A stretch of 64,000 nt of DNA from Gigantopelta aegis (taxonomy: Eukaryota > Mollusca > Gastropoda > Neomphalida > Peltospiridae), in assembly GCF_016097555.1 (NCBI RefSeq), contig NC_054713.1:41037895-41101894 (forward strand), given 5' to 3'. How positions within the stretch are numbered: the stretch's first letter is position 1; each line of letters opens with the position of its first letter. A program made the position numbers and the translations under genes. Below the pieces are notes generated by a model that saw nothing but the letters and a program-made list of their open reading frames with translations, was not told the origin of the DNA and did no database searches. Shown in pieces: positions 54,946 to 64,000 of this stretch.

Positions 54946-55598
54946 TTAAAGGGACATTCCTGAGTTTGCTCCATTGTATATTTCTACGATTAAACTTATA
55001 TATTAAATATAGTTTCTGGTTTAGAATACCAGTGTCTGTATATTCAGTGCGTTTCTGGTCGTCTTGATATTTTCAAGAAGCCCAAACTGAATTTTGTCTT
55101 CAAATAAGTTCGTATGTACGAAAAAACAATATTTTAGGAAATAAAATAAACTTTAACCTAGTGAAAATATTAGAACGATCACAAACACGTTTACCCCTGC
55201 GCGTGCTGTAACCTCACCGTGGTGCAGGGGTGTAATATTCTCTTTGAGAATGGCCAATACAGCACAAATTGAAAGTTAGAGTAAAAGTCAATATCTATCT
55301 GTGATATTTGTATTTTTGCAGTTCTTTACACTGTGTTTTTATTTAAATCTGGAATTTTTATATTGATGTTGATCATCACTTTGTTTGCATTACCATAGTT
55401 TGACACCCAATAGCCGATGTATTTTTCGTGCTGGGGTGTCGTTAAACATTCATTCATTCATTTACAAACACGTTTAATATACAGCCACTAATATTTTATG
55501 CAGAAAAATATATTTGATATGTAATTACAATCGTTAAACAGTCTCTGTTCGTCTATAACAGCTTAAAAACTGCAGCAAACTCAGGAATGTCCCTTTAA
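54946..55598. mobile_element. MITE O, complete, inside element L
   Basis: Perfect 25-bp inverted termini at 54946-54970 and 55574-55598, both including TTAA at the outer edge. TTAA target sites are typical of piggyBac- and Kolobok-like transposons; assignment to either is inference. A left-half copy lies at 15883-16129. No transposase frame. Confidence 0.85.
55181..55476 (+). mobile_element. SINE nested in element O, 13-bp target duplication
   Basis: Direct repeats ACAAACACGTTTA (55181-55193 and 55464-55476) bound a 270-bp insert. The insert starts CCCCTGCGCGTGCTGTAACC, contains an inverted CCCCTGC/GCAGGGG, and ends with AATAGCCGATG, GGGTGTCGTTAAAC and ATTC units, so it carries a tail A type end on a head unlike H1, H2 or H3. 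Confidence 0.88.
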
Positions 55599-55765
55599 TA
55601 GTAACAAGAACTGTGGTTTAGTCGTAGATTTACGTTTACGTGCAAAACTAGGTTTACGATGTTTGTGAAATTGGGCCCCGCCCTTTAAGAAAAACAGGCT
55701 TTTTAAATTCGGTAGTAGTTCAAATCGGGGTCATAACTCGTCGTTAACTTTTGTACATAAATCAG

Positions 55766-56192
55766 AACTATAACTCAAAACTGGTTAAGAAATCACGAAC
55801 CACAGATTACGAAGACCAATAAAAGAAAATCTTAAATAACAAATGTCGGATTGGTATCCTATTTACATTTCCGTCACCTTAAAGCATATTTGTCTTATAA
55901 TGGGTTTACGGCTTAAACCAGGTCGTAGATGCATGGTTAATAAAGTATGACATTTATATAGCTATCAGCGATTATTAAAGACCGCGGATTCAGTCGACGG
56001 TTTTACGGCGCATCAAATAAAACATTTCAAAAGTGATTTATAGATTTATATTTCTTCGTCTGCTTCCTTGTTCTCTACAGGTGTCACAGGTGGATCACCG
56101 TACGACATGTGGAAAATGGCCGTGCTGAGATTTGAGATTTACCTCGTATTTATATGTTTTTAAAACAAAACAGAGCAAATAATTCTAGAACA
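55766..56192. other. no gene seen
   Basis: Unique or decayed sequence. Nothing recognised. Confidence 0.45.
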
Positions 56193-56254
56193 GGGTCCGG
56201 TTTTACAAAGCGATCTTGGCGTTAAGGTCACCTTAAGTGTATTTATTAGTTAAA
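56193..56254 (+). mobile_element. MITE N copy 2, left arm
   Basis: GGGTCCGGTTTTACAAAGCG and GATCTTGGCGTTAAGGTCAC match copies 1 and 3. A SINE follows at once and no right arm is seen. Confidence 0.65.
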
Positions 56255-56519
56255 CCGGCCTCGGTGGCATCGTGATTAAGCCATCGGATATAAGGCTGAT
56301 AGGTACAGGGTTCGCAGCCCGGTACCGGCTCCCATCCAGAGAGAGTTTTAACGACTCAATGGTTAGGTGTAAGACCACGACACCCTTTTCTCTCTCACTA
56401 ACCACTAACAACTAATCCACTGTCCTGGACAGACAGCTCAGATAGTTCATGTGTGTGCCCAGAACAGCGTGCTTGAACCGTAATTGGCTATAAGCACGAA
56501 AATAAGTTGAAATGAAATG
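56255..56519 (+). mobile_element. SINE family D
   Basis: CCGGCCTCGGTGGCATCGTG head, GGTACAGGGTTCGCAGCCC, CTAACAACTAATCC, and TATAAGCACGAAAATAAG followed by TTGAAATGAAATG. Confidence 0.9.
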
Positions 56520-56523
56520 AAAC

Positions 56524-56804
56524 TGTTAGTTATGTACTTAAAGAGCTAGGTCGGTTTAACTCGTTGAAAATGTTAGTTATGTACTTAAAGAGCTAGGTCG
56601 GTTTAACTCGTTGAAAATGTTAGTTATGTACTTAAAGGGCTAGGTCGGTTTAACTCGTTGAAAATTTTAGTTATGTACTTAAAGAGCTAGGTCGGTTTAA
56701 CTCGTTGAAAATGTTAGTTATGTACTTAAAGGGCTAGGTCGGTTTAACTCGTTGAAAATGTTAGTTATGTACTTAAAGAGCTAGGTCGGTTTAACTCGTT
56801 GAAC
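56524..56804. repeat. 47-bp tandem repeat, six copies
   Basis: Units start at 56524, 56571, 56618, 56665, 56712 and 56759 with TGTTAGTTATGTACTTAAAG and differ at one or two sites (AAAGAG or AAAGGG). Confidence 0.96.
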
Positions 56805-56888
56805 ATTTCTGGACTGTGTCTTGTGATAATCTGTCCTGAGTTCTCTCTAACAGTGGTCTGGTGTTTTTACTGGCTAACAATGTTAAAC

Positions 56889-57086
56889 TTTGTTTTGTTT
56901 TACGACACCACTAGAGCACATTGATTTACTAATCATCGGCTATTGGATGTCAGACATGTGGTAATTTTGAAATAGAAACCCGCTACAGCAAGGGATCCTT
57001 TATATATGCACCATCCCACAGACAGGATAGCACATACCACGACCTTTGATATACCAGTCGCGGTGCACTGGCTGGAACCAGAAATA
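56889..57086 (-). mobile_element. SINE tail A and body, head lost
   Basis: Minus-strand tail A, body and GCACTGGCTGGAACCAGAAAT. The tRNA-like head is missing. Confidence 0.85.
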
Positions 57087-57142
57087 AAACTGAATTAAAC
57101 AAAACAAAATAGATGAAAATAGTTCAGTGTTGTTTTAGAACA

Positions 57143-57251
57143 GGGACCGGTTTCATGAAGTAATCTTAGCGCTAAGATCACCATAAGTCCATTTATTAGA
57201 TATACACTTACGGTGATCTTAGCGCTAAGCGCTCTTCTTTAAACGGGGCCC
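57143..57251. mobile_element. MITE N copy 3, compact foldback
   Basis: GGGACCGGTTTCATGAAG to CTTTAAACGGGGCCC with GATCTTAGCGCTAAG or its like in each arm; about 109 bp, nearly all arm. Confidence 0.75.
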
Positions 57252-57289
57252 TGGGGCCTAGTGAGAAATCTCTTAAGCAACATCACAGA

Positions 57290-57720
57290 ACAGGTGTCGG
57301 GGGGAATAAATTAAGAATTTATTCTTGTTTTAAAGATATTTTTAAAGTAGAGCCCTATGTAACCAGTTACTTGCCTCGATACCACAGAAGTGCTCTCGCT
57401 AAGTTTAGATGCGGAGTTGCCCCCCTGAAAGTTGAAACCGGGCGATACAATAATACACCACTGGAAGAAAGAACGTGTTTTAATTGTCCCAACCACAATG
57501 AAGACGAGTGCCACGTTTTACTTGAATGTCCGTTATATGTAAATATTAGATTACAAGTACTCGCTTACTATAGGACATTACTTTTAAATTTTAATCACTG
57601 CACCGATATCCAAAAAGTGTGTTTTATCTTGTCCTGTCCCGATATATGTATTTTATCTGCCAAAACCTGCTATTTTATTCTTAAACATAGAAAATCCCTT
57701 TTATACACTATGAAATGATT
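57290..57720 (+). pseudogene. LINE reverse transcriptase C-terminal end
   Basis: From 57302 the frame reads GNKLRIYSCFKDIFKVEPY, then RSALAKFRCGVAPLKVETGR and CFNCPNHNEDECHVLLECPL, ending at TAG or TGA near 57718. These are hallmark blocks of the region after the RT domain in mollusc and other invertebrate LINEs, with an intact CxxC...HxxxC zinc-binding set. No RT domain lies upstream: the frame fades into MITE N sequence, so the copy is 5'-truncated. About 200 bp of 3' flank leads to TTTAATAAACTG and TGTC units. Confidence 0.85.
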
Positions 57721-57940
57721 CGTGTATATATCTTATTGTTTTATCTGTGCTGCAATTGTTTTAGCTGTATATTTGTTTCTTTTTTTGTCTTCTTTAGATG
57801 TTTTTATTCAATAGTCTTTCGTAACTCAGTATAGAGTGGCTCATTACAATTTTATTACTTTTATTGATTGTATGTATATGTTGTATTTTTATTTTGTTGT
57901 AATGAGGTGAGACTTTAATAAACTGTCTGTCTGTCACATT
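57721..57940 (+). mobile_element. 3' UTR and TGTC tail of the LINE copy
   Basis: AT-rich sequence following the stop codon, ending GAGACTTTAATAAACTGTCT and further TGTC units. It completes the 3' end of the truncated LINE. Confidence 0.65.
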
Positions 57941-57964
57941 ATTCTAGCAATTCGTTTTGCTTTG

Positions 57965-58230
57965 CGCTGCGAGAGTGGGCCCATTGCGCTATTTCTCGTT
58001 CCAACCAGGGCACCGCGACTTGTATATAAACGGCCGTGGTATGTACTACCCTGTCTGTGGAATAGTGCATATAAAAGATCCATTGCTGCTGATCGAAAAA
58101 GAGTAGCCCATGAAGTGGCGACAGCGGGTTTCCTCTCTCAATATCCGAGTGGTCCTTAACCATATGTCTGACGCCATATAACCGTAAATAAAATGTGTTG
58201 AGTGCGTCGTTAAATAAAACATTTCTTTCT
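57965..58230 (+). mobile_element. SINE H1-B, head truncated
   Basis: Starts at GTGGGCCCATTGCGC and has the full body and tail B with TTC-rich units. Confidence 0.9.
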
Positions 58231-58610
58231 TCTTCTTTTTTCTTCTTTTTTTTTGCACTGCGAGATCACAAAGTAGAGAAATCTTAGTGAATTAGCCCAT
58301 GGTTTTAATTTCTTTAAAATGTTGAAAGCTTTGTTCATTTTTATATAAAATACACATGTATGTACCCGTATACGCACATACGCATAGACGCAAACAACAT
58401 ACACGATACACACATACATACACACACACACAACACTCACAACACACATGCGCGCACACACAATCACAAAACACACACACACCATTGCAAGAAGCTATAT
58501 TCACAGTTCCCCCGCGCAAAACCCACCCTCGGTCTCTAATGGATTCAGATCATTGTGGAATATAGTAGGCTAATAAGCCTGCAAAACAAACCTAATATTA
58601 CAATGGGATA
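58231..58610. repeat. AT-rich then CA-rich simple sequence
   Basis: CA, CATA and ACACAC units at 58355-58485; the flanks are unique. No gene seen. Confidence 0.75.
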
Positions 58611-58890
58611 GAGGGGCTGCACATAGGCCCAGTGGTAAAGCGCTCGTTTGATGCGCGGTCAGTTTAGGATCGACTCCCGTCGGTGGGCCCATTGGGATAT
58701 TTCTCGTTCCAGCCAGTGCACCACGACGCACTGGTATGTGCTATCCTGTATGTGTGATGGTGCGTATAAAAGATCTCTTGCTTTTAATGGAAATATGTGG
58801 CGGGTTTCCTCTCTAATTACCGAACGTTTAACATCCAGAAACAGATCATTAATAAATCAATGCGCTCTAGTGGTGTTATTAAAACCAAAG
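58611..58890 (+). mobile_element. SINE H1-A
   Basis: Head with GGCCCAGTGGTAAAGCGCTC, a diverged body and a shortened tail A ending CTCTAGTGGTGTTATTAAAA. Confidence 0.88.
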
Positions 58891-59872
58891 AAATGGAACT
58901 AGATCGGTCAAAAATTACATCAAGACGTTTCACTATATATTCCTAGAGCCCATATTCTCCAAAATTTCAAGCACGACCCCCTTCTCCACCACCCCCACCC
59001 CCACCCCCCACCCCCCTCCCTTTCCCGCGGGCACAATTTCTAGCGGCATTGTAACACTTTTTTTTTCCATTTGACAAATACTAGCGGTTAAGCGTAACGA
59101 AAAACAGCCTATTACGAAACTCTAGTAGTAATAACAATTTAGTTGTAAGTCGATTCATTTAACAAATTGTGCGAAAAATCGACACAGTATTTGCTTTCTA
59201 AACGGAGAAAGTTGTTTTCTTTTGCATACCACAGGGCTAATTTTTCTAGTTTCACCACAAAACTGGCGACCGCCAGACTAAGTAAGCAAACAATTTACAA
59301 TTGGAAATATTTTCTTGGGGTGGATGAATAGTACGAAAATTGAAAAACATGTCCTCGTCGCAAAAGTTCATCCATTATGTATAAACCGGGTTGAGATGAA
59401 CAAATTTTCGAGTGTTTGTTTAACCCTGGGTTTTGCAGAAACCACGGCCCGTAGACAAGTCCCGGAACATGCGTCTCCACATTGTGTATGAAAGACATCA
59501 GCCTAAAACAACATTCAGTTTCATATTTCAATGAACCCGTAATATTCCCCACAAAGAAAGATGGCGGCGAGCAAACATGTCCGCGGGTGGACGCCCGGAT
59601 GACCAGATGTCTCGTTGTTGTCTGTTCTCGGGTGACATCTAAACCGATGTCTTGACAAACAACAAATGTGTATGGTAATTTTATTTCTTTTCTTCTATTT
59701 TTTTTCTCATAAATTAAAAGCATATTTCCCTGTGGCGATGGCTACTTTATATAGCAAGTATGTTTGCAGTGTTTTCGTGGCGATCCTTTTCCCATTTGCG
59801 GTTAATTTAGAAAGATTTTTTTTTCTTTAAAACATCTCAAGAGGCAGTAGAGCTGTATAAGTAATGGTACGA
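58891..59872. other. unique block with YY1-like motif, no gene proven
   Basis: C-rich run at 58988-59018, then repeat-free sequence. AAGATGGCGGCGAGC near 59558 matches the known YY1 core ATGGCGGC, which is common at promoters. A 142-codon minus-strand frame (59295-59723) has no recognisable domain. Confidence 0.4.
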
Positions 59873-60042
59873 AGGAAGGAAGGAAATGTTTTATTTAACG
59901 ACGCACTCAACATATTTTATTTACGGTTATATGGCGTCAAACATATGGTTAAGGACCACACAGATATTGAGAGAGGAAACCCGCTGATCTTTGATATGCA
60001 CCATCTCACAGATAGGATAGTACATACCACGGCCTTTGTTTA
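59873..60042 (-). mobile_element. SINE tail B and body fragment
   Basis: Minus-strand tail B with GAAG units, a body with an internal deletion, no head. Confidence 0.85.
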
Positions 60043-60069
60043 GCAACTATGGAAACAGACATCATTATG

Positions 60070-60106
60070 ATGATGAAGGAATGATGAAGGAATGATGAAG
60101 GAATGT
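60070..60106. repeat. 13-bp tandem repeat, three copies
   Basis: GATGAAGGAATGA units. Confidence 0.85.
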
Positions 60107-60146
60107 AGTAGCGGAAAATGGGAAGGATAGCATTTGTCTATTCTAG

Positions 60147-60461
60147 GGGCAGGATGTTACCCAGTGGTAAAGCGCTCACCTGATGCGCGGTCGGTCTAGG
60201 ATCGATCGCCGTCGGTGGGCCCATTGGGCTATTTCTCGTTCCAGCCAATGCACTACGACTGGTATACCAAAGGCCATGGTATGTGCTATCATGTTTGTTG
60301 GACGGTGCGCATAAAATATCCTTTGCTACTAATGAAAACAATGTAGTGGGTTTTCTTTTTAAGACTATATGTCAAAATTACCAAATGTTTGATATCCAAT
60401 AGCCGATGATAAAAAAAAAAAATCAATGTGTTCTAGTGGTGTCGTTAAACAAAACAAATTG
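60147..60461 (+). mobile_element. SINE H1-A
   Basis: Full-length: GGGGCAGGATGTTACCCAGT head, body and tail A with an A run inside GATGATAAAA. Confidence 0.92.
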
Positions 60462-60597
60462 TTTTCTGTCGAGATCTTTCATTGTTACTCTTCATTTTAG
60501 CGAATACTAGTATTTAGGCGTAACGAAAACTTTATTATCAAACATTATTGGTAATAACAATTTAGATGTGAAGTCAATGCATTTAACAAACTATGTA

Positions 60598-60680
60598 TCA
60601 AAATGTTTGACATGCAGTAACCAGTGATACATAAATCAATGTACTCTAGTGGTGTCGTTAAACAAAGCCAACTTTAACTT
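60598..60680 (+). mobile_element. SINE tail A fragment
   Basis: AAAATGTTTGACATGCAGTA through GTGTCGTTAAACAAAGCC. Confidence 0.8.
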
Positions 60681-60758
60681 GTCTGTTCTTTGGTTGAATG
60701 CTATTTACAACCCTGATAAACCACAGGAGCATTTTATTTTATTTTTTTGGTAGGGGGA

Positions 60759-61041
60759 GTTTGTTTTGTTTAACGACATCACTAGAGCACATTGATTTAT
60801 TAATTATCGGCTATTGGATATCAAACATATGGTAATTTTGACACAGTCATAGACAGGAAACTCGCTACATTTTGTTTCATTAGTAGCAAGGGATCTTAGC
60901 ATATACCACGGCCTTTGATATATACCAGTCGTGGTGCACTGTCTGGAAGGAGAAATAGCCCAATGGGCTCACTGACGGGAATCGATCCCAGACCGATCGC
61001 GCATCAAGCGAACGCTTTACCACTGGTCTACATCCCACCCC
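60759..61041 (-). mobile_element. SINE H1-A
   Basis: Minus-strand tail A, body with a small deletion after GGGATCTTA, and full H1 head. Confidence 0.92.
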
Positions 61042-61081
61042 TTGGATGAGAGAACTACATTGTCCTTATCACGTTGTATTC

Positions 61082-61401
61082 TTTGGGATGTAAAGGGACT
61101 TAGTCAAGTGGTAAAGCGCTCGCTTGATGCGCGGTCGGTCTGGGATCGATCCCCGTCGATGGACCCATTGGGCTATTTCTCCTTCCAGACAGTGCACCAC
61201 GACTGGTATATCAAAGGCCGTGGTATGTGCTATCCTGTCTGCATATAAAAGATCCCTTGCTCAATTAGGCAAAATGTAGCGGGTTTTCTCTGATGACTAC
61301 GAGTCAGAATTACCAAATGTTTGACATCCAATAACCGACGATTAATTAATCAATGTGCTCTACTGGTATCGTTAAAGAAAACAAACGTTATTTGGGATGT
61401 A
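61082..61401 (+). mobile_element. SINE H1-A with 11-bp target duplication
   Basis: Direct repeats TTTGGGATGTA at 61082-61092 and 61391-61401. The head is H1, but the 3' part of the body (TTTTCTCTGATGACTACGAG) is the form usual with H2 copies. Confidence 0.92.
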
Positions 61402-61669
61402 GAGGGAAGGGGTATCGCTTGCAATGAGTTATGTGTTTGCTACGATATATTAGATTGGATTGTCTATCCTTTTGTTTTATTGTATGCAAACTATAATGTT
61501 TATCCAGATATCAGAATATCGTGACATATTTCATAGTGAATTCATTCCACTTTTCTGGCAATTTACCCTTTTTCACATTTATGGCTCTTGAATTTAGGAG
61601 AGAACAAAACACGGTGGGCTCGGTACCGGACATGCTTTGCTTTAGCAGTATTCTCAGGATGCTTGGTGG

Positions 61670-61670
<1 letters not shown>
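61402..61670. other. no gene seen
   Basis: Unique sequence. Confidence 0.45.

Positions 61671-61733
<63 letters not shown>
61671..61733. repeat. uninterrupted run of 63 G
   Basis: Sixty-three consecutive G followed by TATGGGGGGG. Confidence 0.95.
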
Positions 61734-61734
<1 letters not shown>

Positions 61735-62509
61735 ATGGGGGGGACTCATTTATCATAACGTAGCGCAAAGGTGCTGTTGCCGTGGGTTGTAGCCGGTACT
61801 AAGGGACGAACTCTGTACCTACCAGCCTTTCCAGAACTTGATTGGTTTCACTTGGAAGACATTTTTGAGCTGTGCCAGATAACGCTTCCGAAACATGCCC
61901 AGCACCATTTGGCTACATGGACCTATTTATTACCGCGTAACCCGACAGGTGCCGTTGCTGAGTGAAATGACGTCTGGTCTGTCCAATCAAACGTCAGTCA
62001 CAGAGATGGCGTTGTTTGTTTGCGCCACGCAAGCGGTCATCCATCAGACCGCTAGATTAGCTGTCCACTGGTCACTTTGTGTTGGACGTCACTTTGACGT
62101 CTCATCAACGAGACATGCACCTCGGTCATTCGTCAAGCCGTCACCGATTACACGTATGCAGCGGCGCCGCCGGACAGTGATCGGTCTAGCGTTTGGAGTA
62201 ATCTCCCCCTCACCTTGGGAAAAAAAATAATCCAACAGGGGTGCCAAGGAATGACGAGTACCAGTCAAATTTGTCTTCGCGTTACAAGACGGAACAATTT
62301 CGGATCAAGCGTATCTGATATTCCGCCGAAATGTTTTGCTGTCATTAGTAATTAATATTTCTTTAGAATCGTCGTGGAAGGTTGCTGCTGCAAACGAAAA
62401 ACTGTTAAAATTATGACGGTAAATGATGTGTGAACTTTTGATCCTCATTATGACTAGGCTAATCGTCCTACCTAATATGTCTTCGCTGGAATTGATAAAA
62501 ATTAAAGTT
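61734..62509. other. CpG-rich unique block with TGACGTC sites
   Basis: GC is higher at 61770-62220. TGACGTC or its complement occurs at 61968-61974, 62085-62091 and 62095-62101, with CCAATCA near 61983. A 111-codon frame (61895-62230) shows no known domain. A promoter or enhancer is possible. Confidence 0.4.
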
Positions 62510-62827
62510 AAAGTTTCAAGTTTGTTTTGTTTAACGACACCACTAAAGTACATTGATTTATTAATCATCGGCTATTGGATGTCAAACATTTGATAATTCT
62601 AACATATAGTCATCAGAGGAAACCCTGCTACATTGTTCCATTACTAGCAAGGGATGTTTTATATGCACTATCCCACAGACAGGATAGCACATACCATGAC
62701 CGTTGATATACCAGTCGTGGTACACTGGCTGGACCAAGAAATAGCCCAATGGGCCCACTGACGGGGATCGGTCCTAGACCGACCGCGCATCAAGCGGATG
62801 CTTTACCACTGGGCTACGTCCTGCCCC
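62510..62827 (-). mobile_element. SINE H1-A
   Basis: Full-length minus-strand copy with tail A, body (H2-like CATCAGAGGAAACC form) and a clean H1 head ending GGGGCAGGACGTAGCCC. Confidence 0.93.
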
Positions 62828-63079
62828 TTCCCTCTAAAAAATGGAATTGTGGGAAGAAAAATGCAGTATAATTATTGCTCGATTTAAATTGATGTTAGAA
62901 TGTACAGACCAACCAAGCAATTTGAGGTTGAGATATCCGCAATAAAGACGATAATTTTTGGCGAAAAGAATGTCAGAAAACAATTCCTGAAACGTGTGTA
63001 TTTTGTTTTTGTAGACCAAATGTCAGTCATTATTTCAGTCGTACTGTCAATATAATGTACAGATATATATGTGATATTA
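62828..63079. other. no gene seen
   Basis: Unique AT-rich interval before the minisatellite. Confidence 0.45.
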
Positions 63080-63469
63080 AATGTCAATAATATGAGACAG
63101 AATGTCAGTATTGTGAGATTGAATGTCAGTAACATGAGATTGAATATCAGTAACGTCAGGCTGAATATCAGTAATGTGAGATTGAATACCAGTAATGTGA
63201 GATTGAATATCAGTAATGTGAGATTGAATATCAGTAATGTGAGGTTGAATATCAATAATGTGAGATTGAATAACAGTAATGTGAGACTGAATATCAGTAA
63301 TGTGAGATTGAATACCAGTAATGCGAGATTGAATATCAGTAATGTGAGGTTGAATATCAGTAATGTGAGATAATATCAGTAATGTGAGGTTGAATATCAG
63401 TAATGTGAGATTGAATAACAGTAATGTGAGATTGAATACCAGTAATGTGAGATTGAATATCAGTAATGT
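63080..63469. repeat. 21-bp minisatellite, about 18 copies
   Basis: Unit GAATATCAGTAATGTGAGAT plus T. The 21-bp length keeps the reading frame, giving a heptapeptide RLNISNV repeated in one frame until a 2-bp deletion near 63370. More likely a non-coding tandem array than a gene. Confidence 0.95.
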
Positions 63470-64000
63470 ATATATATTCTTTATTCCTCTTAAAGAGAGT
63501 TACAATAGCATTAATAGTACAAGAAAATAGCACAAAAAGACATGTTAATGTTAATCAAGGTAAACGTCAGAAACAGTTACAAGATTATGAGAAACAAGTT
63601 ACATATCACACGCACACACGTACTCACAGACACACACTGAGGTGTGTACATATAGTAATATATGCAGTATGCAAATATTTAATTAGTTAGTAATGCTTTA
63701 AGATATAGTTTACTTAACAAGTAGATGAAGTGAATAACAACCTTACTATACAATTCTGCGGCATCTTCGTCAACATTAATTGGAGAATTATATGACAATA
63801 GCTGTACGATAAATGTATCGTCAGAGAGATTATGCGCTTAGCTCTATTGGACCAATATCAAAGAGAGAACACCAAAACTTGTCTCTAATTTCTGATAAAT
63901 ACTGACAGTAATTTATAATATGTACAAGAAGATCAGAGTATTACACTTTACAAAGAGTGTACAATCCTTGGGATGACTGTGGTCTCCACGAAGCGCAAAC
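63470..64000 (-). pseudogene. LINE 3' end and decayed RT C-terminus, runs off the window
   Basis: Read on the minus strand, GDHSHPKDCTL, then VHIINYCQYLSEIRDKFW and SLFDIGPIEL, appear in different frames, followed by a frame ending KVVIHFIYLLSKLYLKALL. These match the zinc-binding C-terminal region of invertebrate LINE polymerases, broken by at least two frameshifts. The 3' UTR, with a CA run at 63609-63640, closes with a small hairpin (CTCTTTAAGAG) and GAATAAAGAAT directly beside the 21-bp minisatellite. The rest lies beyond 64000. Confidence 0.7.

Larger units (their letters stand above)
54768..55678. mobile_element. MITE L with nested elements
   Basis: Left end GGGCCAATTTCACTAAACAT and right end GATGTTTGTGAAATTGGGCC are inverted with few changes. 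Element O (54946-55598) lies inside. Near-identical segments of about 75 bp flank L on both sides (54696-54767 and 55688-55765). Confidence 0.75.

Noticed and set aside
59295..59723. 142-codon minus-strand frame
   Set aside because: No recognisable domain, composition like the flanks, and no splice or promoter context that decides for it.
63080..63469. Repeat protein gene from the heptapeptide frame
   Set aside because: The frame is explained by the 21-bp unit, is broken by a 2-bp deletion, and has no start context or flanking coding sequence.

Overview
This is animal nuclear DNA, and most likely mollusc. It is AT-rich, full of microsatellites, and carries about 45 full or partial copies of tRNA-derived SINEs of a type I associate with marine gastropods and bivalves; the exact lineage is my inference. 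I found no intact protein-coding gene, rRNA gene or CRISPR array. The only cellular genes I can support are two intron-containing tRNA-Tyr(GUA) genes on the minus strand (1541-1627 and 14214-14301). Protein-like sequence is limited to three decayed C-terminal ends of LINE reverse transcriptases (15.6, 57.3 and 63.8 kb). The window reads as a repeat-rich intergenic region or very large intron.

Names used below. SINE heads: H1 (A-box-like TAGCCCAGTGG, B-box-like GGATCGATCCC), H2 (TAGCTCAGTCGGTAGAG) and H3 (GTCGTGGTTAGGCCATCGG). Most share a body with AAAGATCCCTTGCTGCTAAT. Tail A ends CTCTAGTGGTGTCGTTAAAC; tail B ends GAGTGCGTCGTTAAATAAAA. Family D has an H3-like head and ends GCACGAAAATAAGTTGAAAT. 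Other dispersed repeats are lettered E to P.

Layout. 1-10 kb: SINEs, the first tRNA-Tyr, GA microsatellites with a duplicated flank, and a 44-bp tandem duplication. 10-16 kb: a foldback MITE, a 1.4-kb minisatellite with higher-order structure, the second tRNA-Tyr, a 43-bp-arm hairpin element and a LINE end. 16-25 kb: SINE clusters including a nested pair, a 62-G run and a CA array. 25-30 kb: a ~98% identical inverted repeat enclosing a 2.5-kb non-coding element with 451-bp terminal direct repeats. 30-40 kb: SINEs among non-repetitive CpG-retaining blocks that share short motifs and may be regulatory. 40-51 kb: GA/CT microsatellites, an indel-rich SINE, a MITE inside a SINE and a 200-N gap. 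51-58 kb: foldback MITEs, a nest of elements several levels deep, a 47-bp tandem array and a LINE end. 58-64 kb: SINEs, a 63-G run, a CpG-rich block, and a 21-bp minisatellite beside a LINE end that leaves the window.

There is no operon-like logic. What the parts share is insertion history: nested copies date tail-B SINEs after tail-A SINEs, and heads and tails have been recombined between families.
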